From Variovorax sp. CAN15 (GTDB lineage: Bacteria > Pseudomonadota > Gammaproteobacteria > Burkholderiales > Burkholderiaceae_C): a stretch of 39,156 bases of DNA. Below, piece after piece: positions 15,159-24,370 of the stretch (position 1 is the stretch's first letter; each line of letters starts with the position of its first letter). A model generated the notes under the pieces. The model was not told where the DNA came from. It saw nothing but the letters and a program-made list of their open reading frames with translations, and searched no databases. The DNA lies in assembly GCF_030462475.1 (NCBI RefSeq), contig NZ_JASMRZ010000001.1, positions 275,205-314,360 on the forward strand. Reading direction: 5' to 3'. A program made the position numbers and the translations under genes.

Positions 15159-16582
15159 CCGCAACACCGACAGCAACGAGCGAAGTCCGCCCGGTGATCG
15201 TCGGCGCGGGCCCGGCCGGCGTGCGCGCCGCGCAGACGCTGGTGGCGCACGGCCTGAAGCCGGTGGTGATCGACGAGGCCTCGCGCGCCGGCGGCCAGAT
15301 CTACCGCCGCCCTCCTCCCACCCTGGCCGCTCGCGACAAGCGGACGCTCTACGGCTTCGAATCGAAGCGCGCCGACGCGGTGCACACGGCCTTCGACGCA
15401 CTGCGGGGCCGCATCGAGCATCACTCCGACAGCCTCGCCTGGAACGCGCAGGACCAGGTGCTGGACGTGATGCACAACCCCACGCGCGGCAACCGCCGTG
15501 TGCCCTACAGCCACCTGATCGTCGCGACGGGCGCCACCGACCGCGTGCTGCCGCTGCCGGGCTGGACGCTGCCCGGCGTCTACACGCTGGGCGGCGCGCA
15601 GGTGGCGCTCAAGTACCAGGGCTGCGCCATCGGGCGGCGCGTGGTGTTCATGGGCACCGGGCCGCTGCTGTACCTGGTGGCCTATCAATATGCGAAGGCC
15701 GGCGTGGACGTGGCGGCGGTGCTCGACACGGCGCGCCTGGCCGACCAGATCGCCGCCGCGCCCGCGATGCTGGCGCAGCCCGTCGTGCTCGCCAAGGGCA
15801 TGTACTACATGGGCTGGCTGCGCGCGCACGGCGTTGCGCTGCATGGCGGCGTGCGTCCGCTGCGCGTGCTCGGCGACGAGGCGCAGGGCCGCGTCACCGG
15901 CGTGGCCTGGCATGACGGAGACAAGGAGCGCACGCTGGACTGCGACGCAGTCGGCTTCGGCTACGCGCTGCGCTCCGAGACACAGCTGGCCGACCTGCTC
16001 GGCTGCCGCTTCGACTACGCGCCGCTGCACCGCGCGCACCTGCCGGTGCGCGACGCGGCGGGGCGCTCCAGCGTGCAGGGCGTGTACCTCGCGGGCGACG
16101 GCGCCGGCATCATGGGTGCGGACGCGGCCGAGTGGGCGGGCGAGCGCGCGGCGCTGGCGCTGCTGCAGGACGCCGGCATCGCCATCGACACGGCGCGCGC
16201 ATCCGGGCTTGAACGCAAGCTCGACAGGCTCGCCGGCTTTCGCCGCGGCCTCGAGCGCGCCTTTCCCGTTCCGCAGGACTGGGCGGAGAACGCGAGCGTC
16301 GACCTTGTCATCTGCCGCTGCGAGAACGTCACCGCCGGCACGCTGCGCCAGACCATCGCCAACACCGGCGCCGACGAGATGAACCGCCTGAAGGCGCTGT
16401 CGCGTGTCGGCATGGGCCGCTGCCAGGGCCGCATGTGCGGCGCGGCGGCCGCCGAGATCCTTGCGCATGCGACGCGGCAGCCGCTGCAGCAGGTGGGCCG
16501 GCTGCGCGGGCAGGCGCCGATCAAGCCGATTCCGCTGCGGCTGGTGCCTGCCGCACCGGCGGAAGGGAGCGGCGCGCCATGA
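15155..16582 (+). CDS. FAD/NAD(P)-binding subunit of the heterotrimeric dehydrogenase
   Basis: A 475-aa HcnB / LhpE / opine-oxidase-A-like flavoprotein. The N-terminal FAD motif is VIVGAGPAGVRAAQTL, followed by GGQIYRRP. A second dinucleotide-binding fold begins near 165 (VVFMGTGPLLYLVAY). YLAGDGAGIMGADAA is the flavin-closing motif at about 310. The C-terminus carries a BFD-like [2Fe-2S] domain with CRCENVT and, about 35 residues on, CQGRMCG. It overlaps the genes on both sides by 4 bp, so the three subunits are made in step. Assignment to a dehydrogenase complex is firm; the substrate is not. Confidence 0.9.
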   Translation: MTATPTATSEVRPVIVGAGPAGVRAAQTLVAHGLKPVVIDEASRAGGQIYRRPPPTLAARDKRTLYGFESKRADAVHTAFDALRGRIEHHSDSLAWNAQDQVLDVMHNPTRGNRRVPYSHLIVATGATDRVLPLPGWTLPGVYTLGGAQVALKYQGCAIGRRVVFMGTGPLLYLVAYQYAKAGVDVAAVLDTARLADQIAAAPAMLAQPVVLAKGMYYMGWLRAHGVALHGGVRPLRVLGDEAQGRVTGVAWHDGDKERTLDCDAVGFGYALRSETQLADLLGCRFDYAPLHRAHLPVRDAAGRSSVQGVYLAGDGAGIMGADAAEWAGERAALALLQDAGIAIDTARASGLERKLDRLAGFRRGLERAFPVPQDWAENASVDLVICRCENVTAGTLRQTIANTGADEMNRLKALSRVGMGRCQGRMCGAAAAEILAHATRQPLQQVGRLRGQAPIKPIPLRLVPAAPAEGSGAP

Positions 16583-17748
16583 GTTCGATCAGAAAGCTTC
16601 GCACCGACGTCGCCATCGTCGGCGGCGGCATCGTCGGCTCCTCGGCCGCGCTGGCCCTGCGCCGCATGGGCCTTGGCGTGGTGCTGCTGGAGCGCGACCT
16701 CTGCGGCTCGCGTTCCAGCGGCGTGAACTACGGCGGCGTGCGCCGCCAGGGACGCCCGGTGAGCCAGCTGCCGCTGGCGCAGCGCGCGCACCGCATCTGG
16801 GGCGGGCTGGCCGAACTGCTGGGCACGGACGGCGAATACATCCGCTCGGGCCATTTCAAGATCGCGCGCAGCGAATCGGACATGGCCTCGCTGGAGCGCT
16901 ACCGCGCACTGAGCAGCGACTTCGACCTGGGCCTGGAGCTGATCTCCAGCGCGCGGCTTCGCGAGCAGTGCCCCTGGCTGGGCACGCGCGCGGTGGGCGG
17001 CTCGCTGTGCGCGGAAGACGGGCAGGCCAATCCGCGCCTGGTGTCGCCGGCCTTCGCGCTGGCGGCACGGCGCGCGGGCGCGCAGGTATTCGAGCGGCAC
17101 AAGGTCGACGAGGTGGCGCACGACGGCGCCACGTTCATGGTGCGCAGCGGCAATGCGCTGGAAGTGCAGGCGCCGGTGCTGCTGAACTGCGCGGGCGCGT
17201 GGGCCGGCGCCATCGCCAGCCAGTTCGGCGAGACGCCGCCGATGTACGCGCGCAGCCCGCTGATGGCCGTGACCGAGCCGGTGCCGCACTTCATGAAGTG
17301 GAGCCTGGGCGTGGAAGGCGGCGGCATCTACTGCCGGCAGGTGGCGCGCGGCAACCTCGTGCTGGGCGGCGGCTCGGGCATCACGCTGGATGCCGAACGC
17401 TCGCGCGCCGAGCGCGACGGCATCGCCGCGCTCGCGGTTCAGGCGGTGGAGCTGCTGCCGGTGCTGCGCCACGCGCACATCATCCGCACCTGGGGCGGCA
17501 CCGAGGGCTACCTGCCCGACCGCGAACCGGTGCTCGGGCCCAGCCTCACCACGCCCGGCCTGTTCCACGGCTTCGGCTTCGCGGGCGCCGGCTTCCAGAT
17601 CGGCCCGGCCGCCGGCGAAGTGCTGGCCGACCTCGCGCGCGACGGGCGTACCGAAACGCCCATCGACGCCTTCGCCATCGGGCGCTTCGACGAAGAAAAA
17701 ACGCAAGCGCAAGAGTCCCTCACCGTTTCCCCCGTTTCCCCCACCTGA
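16579..17748 (+). CDS. DAO-type FAD oxidoreductase, catalytic subunit of the heterotrimeric dehydrogenase
   Basis: A 389-aa FAD enzyme of the D-amino-acid-oxidase/sarcosine-oxidase fold, matching HcnC / LhpB / opine-oxidase-B subunits. The FAD motif is VAIVGGGIVGSSAALAL (residues 10-26) and the C-terminal GFAGAGFQIGPAAGEVLADL closes the flavin site. The RSSGVNYGGVRRQGR stretch is the usual flavin-side loop. It overlaps the preceding subunit by 4 bp and is followed after 21 bp by the binding-protein gene. Family knowledge suggests oxidation of a secondary amine or an imino or D-amino acid to the imine, with electrons passed to the respiratory chain. Confidence 0.9.
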   Translation: MSSIRKLRTDVAIVGGGIVGSSAALALRRMGLGVVLLERDLCGSRSSGVNYGGVRRQGRPVSQLPLAQRAHRIWGGLAELLGTDGEYIRSGHFKIARSESDMASLERYRALSSDFDLGLELISSARLREQCPWLGTRAVGGSLCAEDGQANPRLVSPAFALAARRAGAQVFERHKVDEVAHDGATFMVRSGNALEVQAPVLLNCAGAWAGAIASQFGETPPMYARSPLMAVTEPVPHFMKWSLGVEGGGIYCRQVARGNLVLGGGSGITLDAERSRAERDGIAALAVQAVELLPVLRHAHIIRTWGGTEGYLPDREPVLGPSLTTPGLFHGFGFAGAGFQIGPAAGEVLADLARDGRTETPIDAFAIGRFDEEKTQAQESLTVSPVSPT

Positions 17749-17769
17749 ACCTGAATGGAGAGCATCGCC

Positions 17770-18819
17770 ATGTCCCCGAAGTCATCGATCAGAACCCTTC
17801 CGCTCCTGGCCGCGCTGCTCGCGGCCGCCGGCATCGCCGGCGCGCAGACCAAGACCCTCTACATCGGCATGAACGGCGGCACCATGGAGAAGGCGTACAC
17901 GCAGTACGTGTTCCCGGCCTTCGAGAAGGCCTACGGCGCGAAGGTGGTGGTGGTGCCGGGCACCTCCTCCGACATCCTCGCCAAGGCGCAGGCCAACAAG
18001 GACAAGCCGCAGATGCACGTCATGTTCCTCGACGACGGCGTGATGGTGCGCGCCATCGGCATGGGCCTGTGCGAGAAGCAGAAGCCCAGCCAGTCGCTCA
18101 GCGAGATCTACCCGGCCGCGCGCTTCAAGGACGACATGGCCAGCGGCGTGAGCCTGGGCATGACGGGCCTGGCCTACAACGCGAAGATGTTCAAGGAGAA
18201 GGGCTGGGCACCGCCCACGTCGTGGATGGACCTGGCCGATGCGAAGTACAAGGGCAAGGTGGTGTTCCAGTCGGTGTCGTCGTCTTCCTTCGGGCTGCAC
18301 GGCTTCCTGATGTTCAACCGCATCCAGGGCGGCAACGACAAGAACGTGGAGCCCGGCTTCAAGGCCTGGCCCACCACCATCGGGCCGAACGTGCTGGAGT
18401 ACATCCCCAGTTCGGCCAAGCTCTCCGAGATGGTGCAGACCGGCGAGGCCGCGATCTTCCCGCTCACGCCCACGGCCGTGGCCGCGATGAAGAGCAAGGG
18501 CATTCCGGTGGAATACGCGCCGCCCAAGGAAGGCGCGGTGGTGCTCATGGTGGGCCAGTGCGTGATCGCCAACAACAGCGAGCCCGAGCTGTCGCAGAAG
18601 CTCGCCGAGTTCCTGCTGAGCCCGCTGGCGCAGGCCAACGTGCTGCAGTACGGCGCGCAGATTCCCACCAACCCGAAGGCGCCGGTGGTTGGCGACGGCG
18701 TAGCCCAGGTGGCGGACATCAACAAGTGGATGAAGACCGCCGTGACCATCGACTGGGAAAGCATCAACGCGAACCGCCCGGCGTGGAACGCGCGCTGGAA
18801 CAAAACTATCGAGAAATAA
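17770..18819 (+). CDS. Periplasmic substrate-binding protein of the ABC transporter
   Basis: A 349-aa extracellular solute-binding protein of the family-1/PotD-like class. A signal peptide ends near residue 25 (AAAGIAGA, then QTKTLYIGMNGG). The mature part has the two-lobe layout, with QVFPAF-like and AYNAKMFKEKGWAPPTSW motifs typical of this class. The ATG at 17770 is chosen over one at 17755 because GGAGA lies just upstream of it. It is the last gene of the operon, after the dehydrogenase genes rather than beside the transporter genes, which strengthens the view that transport and oxidation act on one substrate. A family A repeat follows the stop by 2 bp. Confidence 0.92.
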   Translation: MSPKSSIRTLPLLAALLAAAGIAGAQTKTLYIGMNGGTMEKAYTQYVFPAFEKAYGAKVVVVPGTSSDILAKAQANKDKPQMHVMFLDDGVMVRAIGMGLCEKQKPSQSLSEIYPAARFKDDMASGVSLGMTGLAYNAKMFKEKGWAPPTSWMDLADAKYKGKVVFQSVSSSSFGLHGFLMFNRIQGGNDKNVEPGFKAWPTTIGPNVLEYIPSSAKLSEMVQTGEAAIFPLTPTAVAAMKSKGIPVEYAPPKEGAVVLMVGQCVIANNSEPELSQKLAEFLLSPLAQANVLQYGAQIPTNPKAPVVGDGVAQVADINKWMKTAVTIDWESINANRPAWNARWNKTIEK

Positions 18820-18821
18820 AG

Positions 18822-18915
18822 CTCGCCCCCAGGCTGCGCGCACTTCGTGTCGCGCGCGCCTTCCCCCTACCGGGGGCAACACCTGAGGCCCGGCAAAGCC
18901 GGTTCCTCGGTGTTT
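18822..18915 (-). repeat. Intergenic repeat family A, reverse copy after the ABC/dehydrogenase operon
   Basis: The family A unit in reverse orientation: CTCGCCCCCAGGCTGCGCGC, CACTTCGTGTCGC, an inner CCCCCTACCGGGGG hairpin, and GGCCCGGCAAAGCCGGTTCC. It starts 2 bp after the binding-protein stop and fills the space before the convergent MFS gene, a position suited to transcription termination. Confidence 0.85.
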
Positions 18916-18943
18916 CTGGCGTCAGACCGAAGTCAAACCGAAG

Positions 18944-20164
18944 CTATGGCTTGGGAGTCTTGCGCAGCAGCACCGGCATGCACAGCAGGTAGACCGCGGC
19001 GCCCACCAGCCACGCGATGCCCGTAAAGCGCAGGCGGAAGGCGAAGTAGAGCTGGCTGATGAGCAGCGGCCCGAACACCGAGGCCAGACTCGAGAGGCTC
19101 GCGAGCACGCCCTGCAGCCGGCCCTGCCCGGCCTCGCCCACGCGCGCCGAGAGCATCGACTGCAGCGCGGGCGCGCCGATGCCGCCCGTGCACAACAGCG
19201 GCAGCAGCGCGAGCGCCATCCAGCCCTGCGTGGCGAAGGCCATCAGCGCATAGGCAGTGCAGTCGGCCGCGGTGCCGATGGCGATGGCCGCGCGCTCGCC
19301 CCAGCGTTCGACCAGCGGGCCCGCCACGAAGCCCTGCATCAGCGCCTGGATCAGGCCGAAGACCGCGAGCGAAACGCCGACCATGGTGCCGTTCCACGAG
19401 AACTTGTCCTCGCCGTAGAGCACCCAGGTGGTGCCGGCGACCTCGCCCACCAGCATCAGCACCGTGAACACGCCGAGGATGGGCAGCAGCGCGGGAAAGC
19501 TCTTCGCCCAGCGCAGCGGCGCGAGCGGATGCAGCACGCCACGGTCGAACGGCTGCGTGGCGAGCTTCGCCGGGCGTGACTCGCGCAGCAGCAGCAGGGC
19601 CGCGAGAAAGGTCAGGCCGTTGAGCACCGCGGCGGCGATGAAGGGCAGCCGCACGCCGTGGTCGCCGAGCACGCCGCCGAGCGCCGGCCCCGCGATGAAG
19701 CCGATGCCGAAGCAGGCGCCCATGCGGCCGAACCAGCGTGCGCGCTGGCTCTCGGGCGTGAGGTCGGCGATGGCGGCGGAGGCCACCGCCATGTTCGCGC
19801 CCGTCATGCCGGCGATCGCGCGGCCGACGAAGAGCATCCACAGCGAAGGCGCGAAGGCCATGAAGAGCGCGTCGATGGCGGCGCCAGCCACCGAGACCAG
19901 CAGCACCGGGCGGCGGCCGAAGCGGTCGCTGAGCGCACCGAGCACCGGCGCACAGAGGAACTGCATCAGCGCGTAGAGCGAGAGGAAAGCGCCGAAGCGC
20001 CAGCCGAGGTCGCCGGTATGGCCGACCTCGCGCAGCAGGCTGGGCACGATCGGCATGACCAGGCTGATGCCGATCGCGTCGAGCGTGACGATCGCGAGGA
20101 TCACGGCATGCGCATGGCGGCTGCCGCTCGCGAGCGGAGTTGGAAGGGCGTTTGAATTTATCAT
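18944..20164 (-). CDS. TetA-like MFS drug/proton antiporter
   Basis: A 406-aa major facilitator with the layout of tetracycline efflux pumps (about 400 aa, 12 segments). Motif A is GALSDRFGRRPVLL (about residues 67-80); ALDA-like TLDAIGISLVMPIVPSLL opens the first helix; GRAIAGMTGAN and MGACFGIGFIAGPALGG are as in TetA of classes A/C. The ATG at 20164 lies inside an operator-like palindrome and has no ribosome binding site. A good sigma-70 promoter (TTCACA-N17-GATAAT) ends 9 bp before it, so the mRNA would be leaderless or nearly so. It is divergent from a TetR-like repressor gene. Tetracycline export is a reasonable inference, but other substrates are possible. Confidence 0.88.
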   Translation of the reverse strand: MINSNALPTPLASGSRHAHAVILAIVTLDAIGISLVMPIVPSLLREVGHTGDLGWRFGAFLSLYALMQFLCAPVLGALSDRFGRRPVLLVSVAGAAIDALFMAFAPSLWMLFVGRAIAGMTGANMAVASAAIADLTPESQRARWFGRMGACFGIGFIAGPALGGVLGDHGVRLPFIAAAVLNGLTFLAALLLLRESRPAKLATQPFDRGVLHPLAPLRWAKSFPALLPILGVFTVLMLVGEVAGTTWVLYGEDKFSWNGTMVGVSLAVFGLIQALMQGFVAGPLVERWGERAAIAIGTAADCTAYALMAFATQGWMALALLPLLCTGGIGAPALQSMLSARVGEAGQGRLQGVLASLSSLASVFGPLLISQLYFAFRLRFTGIAWLVGAAVYLLCMPVLLRKTPKP

Positions 20165-20170
20165 TGATAA
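20158..20170. promoter_or_regulatory. tet-operator-like site O1
   Basis: TTATCA-T-TGATAA, a perfect palindrome holding the core TATCATTGATA known from tetO1 of classical tetracycline-resistance elements. It covers the start codon and the predicted transcription start of the TetA-like gene. Confidence 0.75.
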
Positions 20171-20173
20171 GGA

Positions 20174-20202
20174 ATTATCAGCGATAAATTCTGGGCTGTG
20201 AA
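20174..20202 (-). promoter_or_regulatory. Sigma-70 promoter of the TetA-like gene
   Basis: On the minus strand, TTCACA (20197-20202) and GATAAT (20174-20179) each match the consensus at five of six bases, with a 17-bp spacer. The start site falls 0-4 nt before the ATG at 20164. Operator O2 overlaps the -10 element. Confidence 0.65.
20175..20187. promoter_or_regulatory. tet-operator-like site O2
   Basis: TTATCA-G-CGATAA, one base off a perfect palindrome and close to the tetO2 core TATCAGTGATA. Its centre is 17 bp from that of O1, so two repressor dimers could bind side by side and cover both divergent promoters. Confidence 0.7.
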
Positions 20203-20249
20203 GTACCCTCCCCGGTCGGCATCTGCACGCAAGCACGCACATCGGAAGA

Positions 20250-20921
20250 ATGAAACTGGACCGCGAAGTGATCCTCGAGACAGCCCTCGCGCTGCTCGAC
20301 GAGGTTGGAATGGACAAGCTCAGCACACGGCTGCTGGCCGAGCGGCTGGGCGTGCAGCAGCCCGCGCTGTACTGGCACTTCAGGAACAAGCGCGCCCTGC
20401 TCGACGCGATGAACGGCGAGATCCTGCGCCGCGTCCACGAGCGCAAGTTGCCTGAGCCCGGCGAGACCTGGGATGCCTTCCTGCGCGAGAACGCGCGCAG
20501 CTTCCGACGCGCGCTGCTGGCGCGTCGCGACGGCGCGCGGCTGCACGCGGGCTCCGAGCCCGATCCGGCCGACCTCGACATGGTCGAGGAGCAACTCGCT
20601 TCGGTGGTCCGCCTGGGCCTGCCGGCGCCGCAGGCGATGACGCTGCTGATCGCGCTGGGCCGCTACACCGTGGGCTGCGTGCTGGAACAGCAGGCGACGC
20701 CGCCCGACGCGGCCGAGCAGCAGCAGGCGCTCGACGCCGCAGCGGCCTCGCGCCCGCTGCTGGCCGAGGCTTTCGCCAACTACCGCCGGGCCGGGCCCGA
20801 CGCGCTGTTCGAGATCGGCGTCGATCTCATGCTGGAGGGCGCGAAGGCGCGCATGGCGGGCAATGCGCCGGCCGCACGCCGCCGTGCGATGGCGGACAAG
20901 CCGCCCGCGCCGCGCCGCTGA
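20250..20921 (+). CDS. TetR-class tetracycline-type repressor
   Basis: A 223-aa repressor that aligns along its length with TetR of the Tn10 type. The helix-turn-helix (residues 24-47) carries the recognition segment QPALYWH. Aligned by eye with TetR(B), offset one residue, the tetracycline-contact residues are kept: H63 (H64), N81 (N82), F85 (F86), H99 (H100) and Q115 (Q116), as well as the glutamate of GCVLE (E147). T103 is serine and R104 is glutamate here. A basic 20-residue tail (AARRRAMADKPPAPRR) is extra. GGAAGA precedes the ATG. It is divergent from the TetA-like gene and should control it through O1 and O2. Confidence 0.9.
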   Translation: MKLDREVILETALALLDEVGMDKLSTRLLAERLGVQQPALYWHFRNKRALLDAMNGEILRRVHERKLPEPGETWDAFLRENARSFRRALLARRDGARLHAGSEPDPADLDMVEEQLASVVRLGLPAPQAMTLLIALGRYTVGCVLEQQATPPDAAEQQQALDAAAASRPLLAEAFANYRRAGPDALFEIGVDLMLEGAKARMAGNAPAARRRAMADKPPAPRR

Positions 20922-20933
20922 AACGCGCTCCGC

Positions 20934-22562
20934 TCAGCGGTTGTCCTCGACGATCCAGCCCGCGGCCTTCTCGGCCATCATGAGCGTCGGGCTGTTGGTG
21001 TTGCCGCTGGTGATGGTGGGCATCGCGCCCGCATCCACCACGCGCAGGCCCTGCACGCCGCGCACGCGCAGGCGCGAATCGAGCACCGCCGCCGGGTCGT
21101 TGTCGGCGCCCATCCTGGTGGTGCCCACCGGATGGAAGATGGTGGTGGCGATGTCGCCGGCCAGGCGAGCCAGGTCCTCGTCGGTCTGGTACTGCACGCC
21201 GGGCTTCCATTCCTCGGGCTTGTACCTGGCGAGCGCCGGCTGCTCGGCGATGCGGCGCGTGACGCGCAGCGACTCGGCGGCCACCTTGCGGTCCTCGTCG
21301 GTGCTCAGGTAGTTGGGCGCGATGGCCGGAGCGTCCTCGAAGCGGTTGCTGCGGATGCGCACCGAGCCCCTGCTCGTCGGGTTGAGGTTGCACACGCTCG
21401 CGGTGAAGGCCGGAAAGCTGTGCAGCGGATCGCCGAAGGCGTCCAGCGACAGCGGCTGCACGTGGTACTGCAGGTTGGGCCATTCGCGATCGGGCGAGCT
21501 GCGCGTGAAGGCGCCGAGCTGCGAGGGCGCCATGCTCATCGGGCCGCTGCGCTTGAGCACGTATTCGAGGCCGATCTTCGCCTTGCCGATCATCGACGAA
21601 GCCATCACGTTGAGCGTGGGCGCGCCCGAGATCTTGTAGACCGCGCGGATCTGCAGGTGGTCCTGCAGGTTGGCGCCGACGCCGGGCGCGTCGAGCACCA
21701 CGTCGACGCCGTGCTGCCGCAGCAGTTCGGCCGGGCCCACGCCCGAGAGCTGCAGGATCTGCGGCGAGCCGATGGCGCCGGCGCTCAGCACCACCTCGCG
21801 CGTGGCGCGCGTGGTGACCTTCTCGGTGCCGTTCCACACCTCGGCGCCGGTGCAGCGGCGCGTGCCGTCGGCCTGCGTCTCGAAGAGCAGGCGCGAGACC
21901 TGCGCACCGGTCCAGAGCTCGAAGTTGGGCCTGCCGTAGCAGGTCGGGCGCAGGAAGGCCTTGGCGGTGTTCCAGCGCCAGCCGTTCTTCTGGTTGACCT
22001 GGAAGTAGCCCACGCCCTCGTTGTTGCCGCGGTTGAAGTCGCTGGAGTGCGGCACGCCGGCCTGCACCGCCGCTTCGGCAAAGGCGTCGAGGATGTCCCA
22101 GCGCAGCCGCTGCTTCTCGACGCGCCACTCGCCGCCCGCGCCGTGCATCTCGTCGGCGCCCAGGTAGTGGTCCTCGTGCTTCCTGAAGGCCGGCAGCACG
22201 TTCTGCCAGCGCCAGCCGTCGTCGCCGGTGAGGTCGGCCCAGTGCTCGTAGTCGCGCGACTGGCCGCGCATGTAGATCATGCCGTTGATACTGGAGCAGC
22301 CGCCCAGCGTCTTGCCGCGCGGATAGCGCAGCACCCGGCCGTTGAGGCCCGCGTCGGGCTCGGTGCTGTAGAGCCAGTCGGTGCGCGGATTGCCGATGCA
22401 GTACAGGTAGCCGACCGGAATGTGGATCCAGTGGTAGTCGTCCTTGCGGCCCGCCTCGATGAGCAGCACGCGCCTGCTCTTGTCGGCGCTCAGGCGGTTC
22501 GCCATGAGCGAGCCCGCCGTGCCGGCGCCGATGACGATGTAGTCGAAGGTGGTCTCGCTCAA
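20934..22562 (-). CDS. GMC-family oxidoreductase (choline/alcohol dehydrogenase-like)
   Basis: A 543-aa FAD enzyme of the glucose-methanol-choline family. The N-terminal FAD motif is FDYIVIGAGTAGSLMANRLS, the first GMC signature is GKTLGGCSSINGMIYMRG (about 85-102), the second is SAGAIGSPQILQLSGVG (about 255), and the C-terminal catalytic segment is FHPVGTTRMG with SGNTNSPTLMMAEKAA. The start is best set at a TTG (22560-22562): GGAG lies 8 nt upstream and the conserved sequence begins 6 residues later. A GTG farther upstream lies inside a hairpin. It follows mmsA on the same strand with a 169-bp gap holding a repeat. It may oxidise an alcohol to the aldehyde used by that enzyme; the substrate is unknown. 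Confidence 0.9.
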   Translation of the reverse strand: MSETTFDYIVIGAGTAGSLMANRLSADKSRRVLLIEAGRKDDYHWIHIPVGYLYCIGNPRTDWLYSTEPDAGLNGRVLRYPRGKTLGGCSSINGMIYMRGQSRDYEHWADLTGDDGWRWQNVLPAFRKHEDHYLGADEMHGAGGEWRVEKQRLRWDILDAFAEAAVQAGVPHSSDFNRGNNEGVGYFQVNQKNGWRWNTAKAFLRPTCYGRPNFELWTGAQVSRLLFETQADGTRRCTGAEVWNGTEKVTTRATREVVLSAGAIGSPQILQLSGVGPAELLRQHGVDVVLDAPGVGANLQDHLQIRAVYKISGAPTLNVMASSMIGKAKIGLEYVLKRSGPMSMAPSQLGAFTRSSPDREWPNLQYHVQPLSLDAFGDPLHSFPAFTASVCNLNPTSRGSVRIRSNRFEDAPAIAPNYLSTDEDRKVAAESLRVTRRIAEQPALARYKPEEWKPGVQYQTDEDLARLAGDIATTIFHPVGTTRMGADNDPAAVLDSRLRVRGVQGLRVVDAGAMPTITSGNTNSPTLMMAEKAAGWIVEDNR

Positions 22563-22591
22563 TTGGTTGTCTCCTTCTGCTCGTTCTTGTT

Positions 22592-22620
22592 TGCCAACGG
22601 CGCCCACCGCGCCGTTGGCA
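22592..22620. other. Perfect 12-bp hairpin just upstream of the GMC gene
   Basis: An inverted repeat with arms TGCCAACGGCGC and GCGCCGTTGGCA and a 5-nt loop, lying about 30 bp before the TTG start of the GMC gene on its transcript. No T-run follows on either strand, so a simple intrinsic terminator is unlikely. It could be a processing or stability hairpin between mmsA and the GMC gene. Confidence 0.5.
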
Positions 22621-22644
22621 GTTATCCGTCAGTACCAGTGCTCC

Positions 22645-22730
22645 CGCGGAACCGGCTCCGCCGGGCCGCCGGGAGCGCCCCCTGAAGGGGGGATGCGAGC
22701 GACACGAAGTGCGCGAGAGTCGGGGGTGAG
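22645..22730 (+). repeat. Intergenic repeat family A, copy between mmsA and the GMC gene
   Basis: Unit starting CGCGGAACCGGCTCCGCCGG, with CCCCTGAAGGGGG as inner hairpin and GACACGAAGTGCGCGAGAGT near its end, finishing 1 bp before the mmsA stop codon. It lies inside a presumed operon, so if it terminates transcription it would uncouple the two genes. Confidence 0.85.
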
Positions 22731-22731
22731 C

Positions 22732-24249
<1,518 letters not shown>

Positions 24250-24342
24250 GGGGGAGAACCCTGAAAGAGGCTGAATCCGGAGGAAGAGTGCGGCCAGTTT
24301 AGGCAGCGCGTTGTTCCCCGCCTAGTCGCGAAGCTTGAACTT

Positions 24343-24364
24343 ATTGTTCACGTTGGCGAACAAT
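24343..24364. promoter_or_regulatory. Dyad operator between mmsA and the LysR regulator
   Basis: A perfect inverted repeat ATTGTTC-ACGTTGGC-GAACAAT (7-bp arms, 8-bp spacer) ending 6 bp before the regulator's ATG. It is the only strong dyad in the divergent promoter region and is a natural binding site for the LysR protein, for autoregulation and control of mmsA. Confidence 0.6.
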
Positions 24365-24370
24365 GCAGGC

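Noticed and set aside
22592..22620. The 12-bp hairpin as an intrinsic terminator
   Set aside because: Neither strand has a T-run after the stem.
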